Part shown: one piece after another, positions 45,501 to 52,165 of the stretch
How positions within the stretch are numbered: position 1 is the first letter of the stretch
How the letters are laid out: every line of letters begins with the position of its first letter
Source: Kutzneria buriramensis
Lineage (GTDB): Bacteria > Actinomycetota > Actinomycetes > Mycobacteriales > Pseudonocardiaceae
Length of the DNA stretch: 64,000 bases
Assembly: GCF_003387475.1 (NCBI RefSeq)
Contig: NZ_QUNO01000015.1
Coordinates: 248,001-312,000, forward strand
Direction of reading: 5' to 3'
Translations under genes and position numbers: made by a program
The notes under the pieces: generated by a model
Databases searched by the model: none
What the model saw: only the letters and a program-made list of their open reading frames with translations
Told to the model about the DNA's origin: nothing

Positions 45501-45871
45501 TGCTTGAAGGCGTCCGACGAGCGGTCCACGCCCGGGGCCTTGCCGTACCAGAGGCCGAAGACGCCCTCGAAGCTCGGGTCGGGGAGCTGGGTGCTCAGCT
45601 GCGAGCCGTAGACCACGGTCGCCGCGAGCTCCTCGTTGACGCCGGGCACGAACTTGATGTCGTGGCGGGCCAGCTCGTCGGACCGCTGGAGCAGGAGCTG
45701 GTCGAGGCCGGCCAGCGGCGAGCCCCGGTAGCCCGAGACCAGCCCGGCCGTGCGCCAGCCGCGGGCGCGGTCGGCCTCGCTCTGCTCGACGAGCAGCCGG
45801 GCGAGCGCGTGCACACCGTTGAGCAACTGCCGTTCGGACAACCCCGACACCTCCCTGCGCAGGTTGACCAC
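42518..45871 (-). CDS. Indolepyruvate:ferredoxin oxidoreductase, fused alpha/beta/gamma type
   Basis: A protein of about 1117 residues. The N-terminal pyrimidine-binding half (GFVSGYRG-like LVSGYRGSPLAGLDQ) is followed by the TPP region (GDGTFFHSGSLAIRQAI), Fe-S motifs CEGCGDCGAKSNC and CNKDFSCLLGDC, and the gamma domain (VGVGGTGVVTANQVLAGAALLDG). It oxidatively decarboxylates aryl pyruvates from aromatic amino acids to acyl-CoA, reducing ferredoxin. The start is uncertain: GTG 45871 fits family length, and a TTG about 30 bases downstream has a better ribosome-binding site (AGGGAGG). The longer open frame to 46228 overlaps the divergent regulator. The AsnC gene alongside is the expected partner. 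Confidence 0.9.
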   Translation of the reverse strand: MVNLRREVSGLSERQLLNGVHALARLLVEQSEADRARGWRTAGLVSGYRGSPLAGLDQLLLQRSDELARHDIKFVPGVNEELAATVVYGSQLSTQLPDPSFEGVFGLWYGKAPGVDRSSDAFKHGNWMGTTPRGGVLVVAGDDPASKSSTLPSNSALALAESLMPVLAPASVADVLRLGRLGIEMSRYSGAWVGMTVLTSIADATEVVDVAAPLEIHEPEFSWLGRPWAPTRRPGVDIPSAVAMEREVLDGRLAAATAFARANGINRIEGATDGAKIGFVGVGRSYVELREALHRLGIDEQIHRVRLLRLGMVHPLDRETVREFADGLDEIVVVEDKRALVEPLVRDALYDLPTRPRVRGKDLIPVHGELDADRLALSLTKFLTERFGADAVHPLPRKRPPQLTLTPVSRTPFFCSGCPHNRSTVVPEGSLAGAGIGCHAMTTFMDRSLGMTQMGGEGATWVGAAPFSGAGHMFQNLGDGTFFHSGSLAIRQAISAGTNITFKLLYNSAVAMTGGQDAEGAIDPVGVTHLLHAEGVAKTVVVTDDPGKYPRGTAWARGVTVRHRDDLDAVQRELRAVSGTTVLLYDQACAAETRRKRKRGKAPEPPQRVFINEAVCEGCGDCGAKSNCLSVEPVETEFGRKTRIDQTSCNKDFSCLLGDCPSFMTVIPGPAKAKVRAPELTGDLPEPAQRPGQANLVLVGVGGTGVVTANQVLAGAALLDGMDARAMDQTGLSQKAGAVVSHLRIGPEHRERPGLVGLGAADAYLAFDALAATAPSNLDRCAPDRTVAVVSTSQTPTGATVTDPSAVLPASATLLGSIAERTIGGRMVTVDALRVAAELFGNTTAANFLVIGAAYQAGLLPMSAASIEKAIEQNGVGVATTVQAFRAGRKLVLEPGWPARETADDGLLRAEPFLAQAREILAGVDSPAALDRTADLIGYQDARYARRYVDVLTRVENDAVREVVARQLYKLMAYKDEYEVARLHLDPAVRQQFGPDAKVRFMLHPPLLRALGMRRKLALGRTAGPAFRVLRSMRRVRGSWLDVFGRTALRRLERELIDEYVTVVGRLGGAPEELALEIAALPDLVRGYEEIKVESVHRYRARLGELTAKLGKVEVVR

Positions 45872-45971
45872 GATTCCACGTCGCCGCGGGCCCAGACGCA
45901 AGATGAGGGTCGTCCGATTGAGCGATATGCTCAGCGAAGGTGGCCGAGCCGACGACGGGGTGAGCAGAACG

Positions 45972-46439
45972 GTGACTCTCGACACACTGGACCTGCGGAT
46001 ACTCCGTGAGCTGGTGCGACGGCCCCGCGCCGGCATCACCGAGCTGGCCACCATGCTCGGCGTCGCCCGCAACACCGCGCACGCCCGCGTCCAGCGCCTG
46101 GAGCGCGAGGGCGTCATCGGCGCACGCGGCCGCGAGGTCGACATGGCCGCGCTCGGGCTGGAGGTCACCGCGTTCGTCACGCTGGAGGTCGCCCAGGGCC
46201 GGCTCAACGAGGCCGTCACCGGGCTCAAGGCCGTGCCTTATGTCCTGGAGGCGCACGGCATCGCCGGCGCCGGCGACCTGCTGGTCCGGGTCGTCGCCCG
46301 CAGCAACCGCCACCTGCAACAGGTCGTCGCCGCCGTGCTCGCCTGCCCCGGCGTGCTGCGCAGCACCACCGCCGTGTCGCTCACCGAGCCCGTGAGCTAC
46401 CGCGTTGATCCACTTTTCGGTGTCGTGCAAACGGAGTGA
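45972..46439 (+). CDS. Lrp/AsnC family transcriptional regulator
   Basis: A protein of about 155 residues with an AsnC helix-turn-helix (LDLRILRELVRRPRAGITELATMLGVARNTAHARVQRLEREGVI) and an RAM effector domain (about 65-145). Such regulators sense amino acids. It is divergent from the indolepyruvate oxidoreductase and probably controls it. GTG 45972 is preceded by GGGGTGAG; GTG 45960 and ATG 45927 are in-frame alternatives. Confidence 0.9.
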   Translation: MTLDTLDLRILRELVRRPRAGITELATMLGVARNTAHARVQRLEREGVIGARGREVDMAALGLEVTAFVTLEVAQGRLNEAVTGLKAVPYVLEAHGIAGAGDLLVRVVARSNRHLQQVVAAVLACPGVLRSTTAVSLTEPVSYRVDPLFGVVQTE

Positions 46440-46450
46440 TCTGGTCGGGT

Positions 46451-46545
46451 GGCATCGCGAGGTCGCGCCGGTCTGAAGGACTGCGGGCTGAGCCGAGGGA
46501 AGAGACCGGACCTTCAGCGACCGAGCCCCGCGCGGAACGCGCGGC
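46451..46545 (+). repeat. Dispersed palindromic element, copy B
   Basis: Shares with 3028-3157 (reverse orientation) the blocks CGCGAGGTCGCGCCGGTCT, AGGGAAGAGACCGG and GCCCCGCGCGGAACGCGCGGC. The interior is shorter (about 20 bp instead of 50). It sits 12 bp after the AsnC stop and before the small DUF gene. A frame runs through it into that gene, as in copy A. Confidence 0.85.
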
Positions 46546-46604
46546 AAAGACACCGTGACTCAGGCCTCGTTGCGATCACACGTCGCCGGCGCACACCCTG
46601 CGAC

Positions 46605-46811
46605 ATGGACTTCTTCATCGACCTCGAGGCGGAGGAGCTCCGCCGCCGGGCCGAGGTGATCAAGGCGGTGGGCCCCGACTGGGACCCGGCGGAGCTGCTG
46701 CGCGGCGAGATGGAGGCGTACCGCCTGCTGTTCTCGAACCTGGATCCGGGGCAGCGGGCGGTCTACGACCAGCTGGTCGAGGCCGGCGTCATCCCGCCGT
46801 ACCAGGACTAG
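46605..46811 (+). CDS. Small conserved protein (possibly DUF6400)
   Basis: A 68-residue acidic, helical protein (MDFFIDLEAEELRRRAEVIKAVGPDWDPAELLRGEMEAYRLLF...) that looks like a small family conserved in actinomycetes; the DUF6400 label is from memory. The start is set at ATG 46605. The frame is open upstream through the palindromic repeat, but that part is unlikely to be native. It ends immediately before the convergent DUF5997 gene (46812). Confidence 0.75.
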   Translation: MDFFIDLEAEELRRRAEVIKAVGPDWDPAELLRGEMEAYRLLFSNLDPGQRAVYDQLVEAGVIPPYQD

Positions 46812-47255
46812 CTAGCGGCCCTTCGGCCCGGACCGGGGACCCCGTCGCTTGGTCTTCGCCGGGGCGGGCGCGGGCTTCGGCGGCTCGGCGGCCTTCTCCT
46901 TGAGCCGCTGGGTCTCCTGCCGGAACTCGGCCTGCGTCTCCCGCTCCCGCACCAGCCAGTCCGGGTTGCCGGCCTTCAGCTCGTCGATCTCGGCCGTGGT
47001 CAGCGGGTCGGTGAAGCCGGCCCGGGTCAGGCCGCCGATGGAGATGCCCAGCTTGGCCGCCACCACCTGGCGCGGGTGCGGGCCGTTGCGGCGCAGCTCC
47101 CGCAGCCACTCCGGCGGCTCGGCCTGCAGCGCGTTGAGCTCGTCGCGCGAGACCACGCCGTCCTGGAACTCCGGCGGGGTGGCTCCGAGGTACACGCCCA
47201 GCTTCTTCGCCGCGGTCGCCGGCTTCATCGTCTGGGGCGTCTTCTGCGACGTCAT
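46812..47255 (-). CDS. DUF5997 family protein
   Basis: A 147-residue protein beginning MTSQKTPQTMKPATAAKKLGVYLGATPPEFQ, the typical N-terminus of actinobacterial DUF5997 proteins. A predicted DNA-binding-like segment (RQVVAAKLGISIGGLTRAGF) follows, and the C-terminus is a Pro/Lys/Arg tail. Function is unknown. ATG 47255 is preferred, with GTG 47261 two codons upstream. It is divergent by about 30 bp from the LysR-effector-domain gene, so both probably share a promoter region. Confidence 0.85.
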   Translation of the reverse strand: MTSQKTPQTMKPATAAKKLGVYLGATPPEFQDGVVSRDELNALQAEPPEWLRELRRNGPHPRQVVAAKLGISIGGLTRAGFTDPLTTAEIDELKAGNPDWLVRERETQAEFRQETQRLKEKAAEPPKPAPAPAKTKRRGPRSGPKGR

Positions 47256-47286
47256 GGCCACAGACTACGGCCGGTAGGCTGACCTG

Positions 47287-47991
47287 GTGACAGCGCCCGC
47301 ATCGTTCCGGCTCGCCTACGTGCCGGGTGTGACGCCCGCCAAGTGGGTCCGGACCTGGCGGGAGCGGCTGCCCGAGGTGCCGCTGACGCTCGTTCGGGTG
47401 ACGGCGACAGAGGCACAGGACGCGGTGCGCGGTCGGGACGCCGACGCGGCGCTGCTGCGGCTGCCCGTTGACCGCACTGACCTGCACGCGATCCCGCTGT
47501 ACACGGAGACGACCGTGGTGGTCGTCCCCAAGGACCACTTCCTGGCCGCCGCCGACGAACTGTCCGAAGAGGAGCTCGCCGACGAGATCGTCCTGCACCC
47601 GCTGGACGACGTGCTGGCGTGGGAGTCGCTGCCGGGCAAGCCGGCGCTGGAACGCCCGGCGAGCACCGAGGACGCCGTCGAGCTGGTGTCGGCCGGGGTG
47701 GGGCTGGTGGTGCTGCCGCAGTCGCTGGCCCGCCTGCACCACCGCAAGGACCTCACGTACCGGCCGCTGCTCACCGCTCCGGCCTCGCAGGTCGCGCTGT
47801 CCTGGCTGGCCGAGGAGACCTCGGATCTGATGGAGCAGTTCATCGGCATCGTCCGCGGGCGGACGGTGAACAGCTCCCGTGGCGCGCAAGCCGAACCGGC
47901 CAAGCCCGAAAAGCCGGCCGCCAAGCGACCGTTGGCCAGGAAGAAGCCGGCCGCCCAACCTCGCGGCAAGGGCAAACCCCGCCGCCGCTGA
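47287..47991 (+). CDS. LysR-type effector-binding domain protein lacking the DNA-binding domain
   Basis: A 234-residue protein with the periplasmic-binding fold of LysR regulators (FRLAYVPGVTPAKWVRTWRERLPEVPLTLVRV, ALLRLPVDRTDLHAIPLYTETTVVVVPKDHFLA). It has no helix-turn-helix at the N-terminus; it starts directly at GTG 47287. The last 35 residues are a Lys/Pro/Ala-rich basic tail (KPAAKRPLARKKPAAQPRGKGKPRRR). That tail could contact nucleic acid. The neighbouring DUF5997 protein, with a helix-turn-helix-like stretch, could provide DNA binding in trans. Confidence 0.85.
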   Translation: MTAPASFRLAYVPGVTPAKWVRTWRERLPEVPLTLVRVTATEAQDAVRGRDADAALLRLPVDRTDLHAIPLYTETTVVVVPKDHFLAAADELSEEELADEIVLHPLDDVLAWESLPGKPALERPASTEDAVELVSAGVGLVVLPQSLARLHHRKDLTYRPLLTAPASQVALSWLAEETSDLMEQFIGIVRGRTVNSSRGAQAEPAKPEKPAAKRPLARKKPAAQPRGKGKPRRR

Positions 47992-47999
47992 CACCCCCG

Positions 48000-48056
48000 A
48001 TGCAGGGAAGGACGCCTTACCCTCGATCAACGCGGGTAAGGCGTCCTTCCCTGCAT
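48000..48056. repeat. Perfect hairpin element (ATGCAGGGAAGG family), copy 2
   Basis: 23-bp arms (48000-48022, 48034-48056) are exact reverse complements around an 11-base loop. It sits 9 bp past one stop codon and 15 bp before the convergent one, so it could terminate both genes. Confidence 0.92.
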
Positions 48057-48071
48057 CCCGGGAGCGCCGAG

Positions 48072-48920
48072 TCAGCTCTTGTTCGCCGCCAGGTGGGCCA
48101 GCAGCAGCGGGATCACCCGGTCCGCGGCCTCCTCCGGCAGCCAGTGGCTGGCCCCGGTGAACTCCACGAACTCGTACGGACCGTCGACCCAGGCGGCGGT
48201 CGCCTCCGCGGCGGTCCGCCCCAGCGCCCGGTCCTCGCTGCCCCAGAGGTACAGCGTCGGCGCGGACACCCGCCCGGCCGGGATGTCCAGGTCATCGGTG
48301 GCCACGGCCCGGTACCAGCTCAGCGCGGCGGTCAGCGCCCCCGGCTCGGAGAGCCGCTTCACGTTGCGCTCCACCAGTTCCGACGACACCGCGCCGCCGT
48401 AGGCCGCCCGCAGCCGGTCGCCGTTGTCGCCGAGGATGGCCTGCTCGGCCCCGCCGACCTGGCTGCGGAAGAACCGCACGTAATCGAGCTTGTCGTACTG
48501 CTCCTGGTCGGACGCGATCGCGGCGTGCAGCGCCTGCGGATGCGGCGTGGCCAGCACGGTGAACGACCTGAGCCGGTCGGAGTGCGCACCGGCCAGCGCC
48601 CAGCCGACGATGCCGCCCCAGTCGTGGCAGACGAGGTGGAAGCGGTGCGCGTCCTGGGAATCGGCGAAGCCCAGGGCGTCGGCCACCAGGTTGTCCACGA
48701 CGTAGTCGGCGATCTCGGTGGGCCGGGCGCCGGGGGAGTAGCCGCGCTGGTCGACGGCCACCGCCCGGTAGCCGGCCTCGCCGAGCGCGACCAGCTCCTC
48801 GGTCCAGCAGTCGGCGAACTCGGGGTAGCCGTGCAGCAGCAGCACGAACTCGCCGTCCGCCGGACCGGCGGCGAGCGCGTCGAACACGTGCTCGCCGAGC
48901 GTGATCGTCAGTGATTCCAT
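48072..48920 (-). CDS. Alpha/beta hydrolase, epoxide hydrolase-like
   Basis: A 282-residue enzyme with HGYP oxyanion motif (LLHGYPEFADCW), nucleophile Asp in VCHDWGG, and late acid and His (LWGSEDRALG, GASHWLPEEA). The DWGG elbow and HGxP motif are those of epoxide hydrolases and haloalkane dehalogenases; the substrate is unknown. It is transcribed leftward, and the quinone reductase gene lies just upstream on the same strand (20 bp gap), so they may be co-transcribed. Confidence 0.9.
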   Translation of the reverse strand: MESLTITLGEHVFDALAAGPADGEFVLLLHGYPEFADCWTEELVALGEAGYRAVAVDQRGYSPGARPTEIADYVVDNLVADALGFADSQDAHRFHLVCHDWGGIVGWALAGAHSDRLRSFTVLATPHPQALHAAIASDQEQYDKLDYVRFFRSQVGGAEQAILGDNGDRLRAAYGGAVSSELVERNVKRLSEPGALTAALSWYRAVATDDLDIPAGRVSAPTLYLWGSEDRALGRTAAEATAAWVDGPYEFVEFTGASHWLPEEAADRVIPLLLAHLAANKS

Positions 48921-48940
48921 ACCGGCGAGTCTGCCGGAGA

Positions 48941-49771
48941 TCAGCGCAGCGCCGCCGCGATCGAGGACGCCAGCGACGTGGTCGGGTGCCCGATCAGCCT
49001 CGACAGGTCACCCGAGTTGTCGATCAGCGCGCCCTGCGCCAGGCTCTGGTCGATCTCCACCAGCAGGTCGACGACGTGCGGCGGCAGTCCGGCGTCGGTC
49101 AGGGCCTGCCGGTGCCCGGCGGGCGTCAGGTCCTGGTACGCGATCGGCTTGCCGACGACGTCGGTCAGCGCGGCGGCCAGGTCGAAGTAGCTCCACGCCA
49201 CGTCGCCGGCGAGCTCGTACACCTTGTTCTCGTGGCCGGCGCTCGTCAGCACGGCGACCGCGGCCTCGGCGTAGTCGGCGCGGGCGGCGGTGGCCAGCGT
49301 GCCCTGCCCGCCGCTGCGGGCGAAGGACCCGGTCGCGGCGGCCTGCTGGAAGGTCGGGTCGTACATCTCCGTGTACCAGCTGTTGCGCAGGAACGTGAAC
49401 GGGATGCCGGACTCGCGGATCATCTGCTCGGTCGCCTTGTGCTCGGCGGCCAGGCTCAGCGGGCTGGTGTCGGCGTGCAGCACGCTGGTGTACACGAGGT
49501 GCGGGACGCCGGCCGCCTTGGCCGCGTCGACCACGGCCCGGTGCTGGTCGACGCGCTTGCCGACCTCGCTGCCCGAGATGAACAGCACCTTGTCCGCGCC
49601 GTCGAACGCGCCGGCCAGGCTGGCCGGGTCGTCGTAGCTGCCGACCCGCGTGGCCACGCCGAGGTCGGCGGCCTTGGCCGGGTCGCGGACCAGGCCCACG
49701 GTGTCGGCGGCCGGGAGGCCGGACAGGACGAGACGGCCCAGGGCGCCGGTGGCGCCGGTCACGACGATCAT
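48941..49771 (-). CDS. NmrA/SDR family NAD(P)H:quinone oxidoreductase, QorB/YtfG-like
   Basis: A 276-residue Rossmann-fold protein beginning MIVVTGATGALGRLVL (TGATGxxG dinucleotide motif), with SGSEVGKRVDQHRAVVDAAKAAGVPHLVYTSVLHAD and FLRNSWYTEMY as in QorB. It should reduce quinones with NADPH in the cytoplasm. AAGGAG precedes ATG 49771, which decides the start against the longer frame to 49837. It is divergent from an HxlR regulator, the usual redox-responsive pairing. Confidence 0.9.
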   Translation of the reverse strand: MIVVTGATGALGRLVLSGLPAADTVGLVRDPAKAADLGVATRVGSYDDPASLAGAFDGADKVLFISGSEVGKRVDQHRAVVDAAKAAGVPHLVYTSVLHADTSPLSLAAEHKATEQMIRESGIPFTFLRNSWYTEMYDPTFQQAAATGSFARSGGQGTLATAARADYAEAAVAVLTSAGHENKVYELAGDVAWSYFDLAAALTDVVGKPIAYQDLTPAGHRQALTDAGLPPHVVDLLVEIDQSLAQGALIDNSGDLSRLIGHPTTSLASSIAAALR

Positions 49772-49812
49772 CTGACTTGCTCCTTCGATCCAGGGCTGTA
49801 CCGTCACGAGGA

Positions 49813-49837
49813 TTGCACTAACTTTTAGAAAGTGCAA
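49813..49837. promoter_or_regulatory. Candidate HxlR (QorR-type) operator
   Basis: Perfect inverted repeat TTGCACT-N11-AGTGCAA in the 96-bp divergent gap, within an AT-rich core (AACTTTTAGAA). The position would block both promoters. Confidence 0.65.
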
Positions 49838-49867
49838 ACCCTAGGTGTGTGCTGTGTGTGAGCTACC

Positions 49868-50266
49868 ATGGTTGACATGAGCGAGCCCGCCGTGGAGGAG
49901 CAAGGCAGCCTCGAGTTCGACGTGTTCGCCCGCAACTGCACGTCGCGGGCGACGCTGGAGCACGTCACGGGCCGGTGGGGGATCCTGGCGCTGGCGGCGC
50001 TGCGCGACGGCACGCTGCGGTTCAACGCGCTGCGGCGGCGGGTGGACGGGGTCAGCGAGAAGATGCTCGCCCAGACCCTCCAGGCGCTGGAGCGGGACGG
50101 TTTCGTGCGCCGCGACGCGCAGGCCACGATCCCGCCGCGGGTGGACTACAGCCTGACCCCGCTCGGGGAGGCGACCGCGACCCGGCTGTTCGACCTCATC
50201 GAGTTCGTCGAGGACCGCATGCTGGAGGTCACCGCCAACCAGGCCGCCTACGACGCCAAGAAGTAG
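49868..50266 (+). CDS. HxlR family (DUF24) redox-sensing regulator
   Basis: A 132-residue winged-helix protein (ILALAALRDGTLRFNALRRRVDGVSEKMLAQTLQALERDGFVRRDA). Cys in FARNCTSR near the N-terminus occupies the position of the redox-active Cys of QorR/HypR-type HxlR proteins. It probably represses the divergent quinone reductase until oxidised or modified by quinones. ATG 49868 is preferred; ATG 49877 is possible. Confidence 0.9.
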   Translation: MVDMSEPAVEEQGSLEFDVFARNCTSRATLEHVTGRWGILALAALRDGTLRFNALRRRVDGVSEKMLAQTLQALERDGFVRRDAQATIPPRVDYSLTPLGEATATRLFDLIEFVEDRMLEVTANQAAYDAKK

Positions 50267-50372
50267 CGACCACCTCCGCGCCCCGCGCCGGCCGAATCGC
50301 CAGGTCCCGCCGACAAGCAGCCGCGAGGCCCTGTCGACGAGTAGCCCCGGGTCCCGCCGGCGACCAGTCGCG

Positions 50373-50521
50373 AGGCCCCGCCGACGCTTCGCACGGTTGC
50401 TGGCTTTCGACCGGCCGCCACCCGACGCGTCCACCCAGGAAGCCGACGCGGCCGGTCGAAAGCCAGCAAGGGCGAGGCGTCGGCTTAGAAGGGGCCGAGC
50501 CGCACGAGCGAAGCGAGTGCC
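50373..50521 (-). repeat. Dispersed palindromic element, copy D
   Basis: The reverse complement matches 18466-18610 over GGCTCGGCCCC, GCCTCGCCCTTGCTG, GCGTCGGGTGGCGGC and CCAGCAACCGTGCGAAGC. The outer end is GGCACTCGCTTCGCTCGTGC instead of the GCGCGTTCCGCGC module of copy C. An internal inverted repeat pairs CTTTCGACCGGCCGC with GCGGCCGGTCGAAAG. Confidence 0.85.
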
Positions 50522-50531
50522 AAAGATACAA

Positions 50532-50565
50532 AAGGGCCCCGCACCGGTGACGGAGCGGGGCCCTT
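50532..50565 (-). terminator. Terminator of the cold-shock gene
   Basis: AAGGGCCCCGC (50532-50542) pairs with GCGGGGCCCTT (50555-50565). Read on the minus strand the hairpin is followed by TTTTG, a typical intrinsic terminator 35 bp after the csp stop. Confidence 0.8.
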
Positions 50566-50570
50566 CCTCT

Positions 50571-50612
50571 ACGCCTGCTCAGATGGCGCGTACGCCTGCT
50601 CAGATGGCGCGG
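50571..50612. repeat. 21-bp tandem duplication over the cold-shock gene stop
   Basis: ACGCCTGCTCAGATGGCGCG occurs twice in tandem (50571-50590 and 50592-50611). The proximal copy holds the last codons and stop of the cold-shock gene; the distal copy is a non-coding duplicate. Confidence 0.9.
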
Positions 50613-50803
50613 ACCTGCTGGGCCTGCGGGCCCTTCTGGCCCTGGCCGATCTCGAACTCCACGCGCTGCCCCTCGTCCAGGGTCTTGAAGCCGTTGCCCT
50701 GGATCTCCGAGTAGTGCACGAAGACATCGGGACCGCCGCCGTCCTGCGCGATGAACCCGAAGCCCTTTTCGCTGTTAAACCACTTAACACTGCCCTGCGC
50801 CAT
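50600..50803 (-). CDS. Cold-shock domain protein, CspA family
   Basis: A 67-residue OB-fold protein with RNP1 (KGFGFIAQD) and RNP2-like (VFVHYSEI) motifs and the standard start [18 protein letters not shown]. It binds single-stranded RNA/DNA and acts as an RNA chaperone. ATG 50803 is the family start; the frame is open to 50839. A strong terminator follows. Long AT-richer leader sequence (TTAAACCACTTAACAC) lies within the first codons. Confidence 0.95.
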   Translation of the reverse strand: MAQGSVKWFNSEKGFGFIAQDGGGPDVFVHYSEIQGNGFKTLDEGQRVEFEIGQGQKGPQAQQVRAI

Positions 50804-51106
50804 ACCACTAACTCCCTGTAAGCCGAGCCAGGCCATCACAACGAAAAGCCCCGGTCTCAGCGCACATCATGCCATCATCCGGGCCGTTCGCGGAGGCCGC
50901 GGCGCGGATGAGTTCGCGTTTCTCGCCCGATAGGGGAGTTTTCGCAGGTCAGGTGGTGTGGGCCCGGTACTGTGCGGCACCGCGGTCCCCGCGCGGCGTG
51001 CCTCGATCGGGCTAACCCGCGCCGCCGAACGGCCTGATCAACAGGCCTCCTCGGCGCTCGGGCGGCACCGCCGTGACACCATGGCGGCAGCATCTCAGGG
51101 GGAGAC
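50804..51106. other. Intergenic region upstream of the cold-shock gene
   Basis: 303 bp without a credible gene. It must hold the csp promoter and 5' leader (minus strand) and the promoter of the membrane protein gene. CAGGGGGAG just before 51107 is the latter's ribosome-binding site. I see no further conserved structure. Confidence 0.5.
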
Positions 51107-52165
51107 ATGACGGACAATCCGGAGCCGCAGTTCCAGTTCCAGTACCAGCAGCCGTGGGCTCCGCCGCAGCCCGGCGTGATCCCGCTGCGGCCACTCGACC
51201 TGGGGGCCCTGTTCGGCGGCTCGTTCAAGGTCATGTTCCGCGAGTGGAAGCCGATGATCCTGGTGCCCTTCGTCGCCAACCTGGTCGTGGGCGGCGTCGA
51301 GGTCCCCCTGCTGGCGTCCGCCTTCGCCGACTTCCCCGACGTCACGCGGCCGCCGGTGACCTTCGACGGCGTCTGGCCGTTCCTGCGCGACATCCTGGTC
51401 ATGGTGGTCGTCTCGTTGGTGCTCGGCCTGCTCGCCTGGCTGGTGACGCAGGTGATCGCCACCGTCACGGTCAGCCGGGCGGTGCTCGGCCGGCACACCA
51501 CGATCGGCCAGGCGCTGCGCGTCGGTGCGCCCCGGATGCTGCCGCTGTTCGGCCTGGCCGCGCTGATCTGGCTGATCGTCGCGGCCTGTTCGGTGCTGCC
51601 GTTCACCGTCGTGCTGGTGCTGGCCGCGGTCGCCCGGTCCGCCGGCCTCATCCTGCTGGCCTTCCTGGTGGGGCTGATCGGCCTGTGCGCCGGCGCCTAC
51701 TTCTACACCACGTTCGCGCTCGCGCAGGCCGCGCTGATCATGGAGCCGCAACCGGTACTGACCGCGTTGCGGCGGTCCCGCTGGCTGGTCCGCGACAACT
51801 GGTGGCGGATCTTCGGCATCACGCTGCTCGCCTCGCTGATGGTGTCGGTGGTGAGCTACGTGGCGCAGACGCCGCTCCAGTTCACGTCGGCCATCTCCAG
51901 CGCGTACACGATCAATCCGGCCGGTGAGGCCAACGCGGCCGAGCTGATCCGGTCGGCGCTGAGCCCGGCCACGATGATCGTCTACGTCTTCGTGACGGCG
52001 CTGGTCGCCGCGGTCGGCCAGCCGTTCATCAACGGCGTGACCACCCTGCTCTACCACGACATGCGCATCCGCAAGGAGAGCTTCCACCAGCCGCTGCTGG
52101 CGATGTCCCAGCTGCCCGACGACCTCAGCCCGCAGCCGACATCGCATCCCGAAGCCACGATGTGA
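51107..52165 (+). CDS. Polytopic membrane protein (glycerophosphodiesterase membrane-domain-like)
   Basis: A 352-residue protein with a Gln/Pro-rich N-terminus (PEPQFQFQYQQPWAPPQPG) and about six membrane helices. The pattern IPLRPLDLGALFGGSFKVMFREWKPMI, plus ALRRSRWLVRDNWWRIFGITLLASL, matches actinobacterial proteins annotated as glycerophosphoryl diester phosphodiesterase membrane domain or DUF7847. Enzymatic function is not evident. The ribosome-binding site is CAGGGGGAG. The 3' end overlaps the convergent soxG by 41 bp. Confidence 0.82.
   Translation: MTDNPEPQFQFQYQQPWAPPQPGVIPLRPLDLGALFGGSFKVMFREWKPMILVPFVANLVVGGVEVPLLASAFADFPDVTRPPVTFDGVWPFLRDILVMVVVSLVLGLLAWLVTQVIATVTVSRAVLGRHTTIGQALRVGAPRMLPLFGLAALIWLIVAACSVLPFTVVLVLAAVARSAGLILLAFLVGLIGLCAGAYFYTTFALAQAALIMEPQPVLTALRRSRWLVRDNWWRIFGITLLASLMVSVVSYVAQTPLQFTSAISSAYTINPAGEANAAELIRSALSPATMIVYVFVTALVAAVGQPFINGVTTLLYHDMRIRKESFHQPLLAMSQLPDDLSPQPTSHPEATM

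Larger units (their letters stand above)
50267..50599. other. Repeat-filled gap between HxlR and cold-shock genes
   Basis: No gene seen. It holds degenerate direct repeats of about 27 bp (50305-50375; units around GGTCCCGCCG..GACCAGTCGCGAGGCCC), copy D of the dispersed element (50373-50521) and the cold-shock gene terminator. Confidence 0.7.

Noticed and set aside
46449-46604. N-terminal extension of the small protein at 46605 through the repeat
   Set aside because: The extra residues come entirely from the palindromic element and have no family support, so ATG 46605 is used; reported as a finding instead.
50305-50375. Short tandem-like units considered as a CRISPR array
   Set aside because: Units are degenerate, only two or three, with no spacers and no cas genes nearby.
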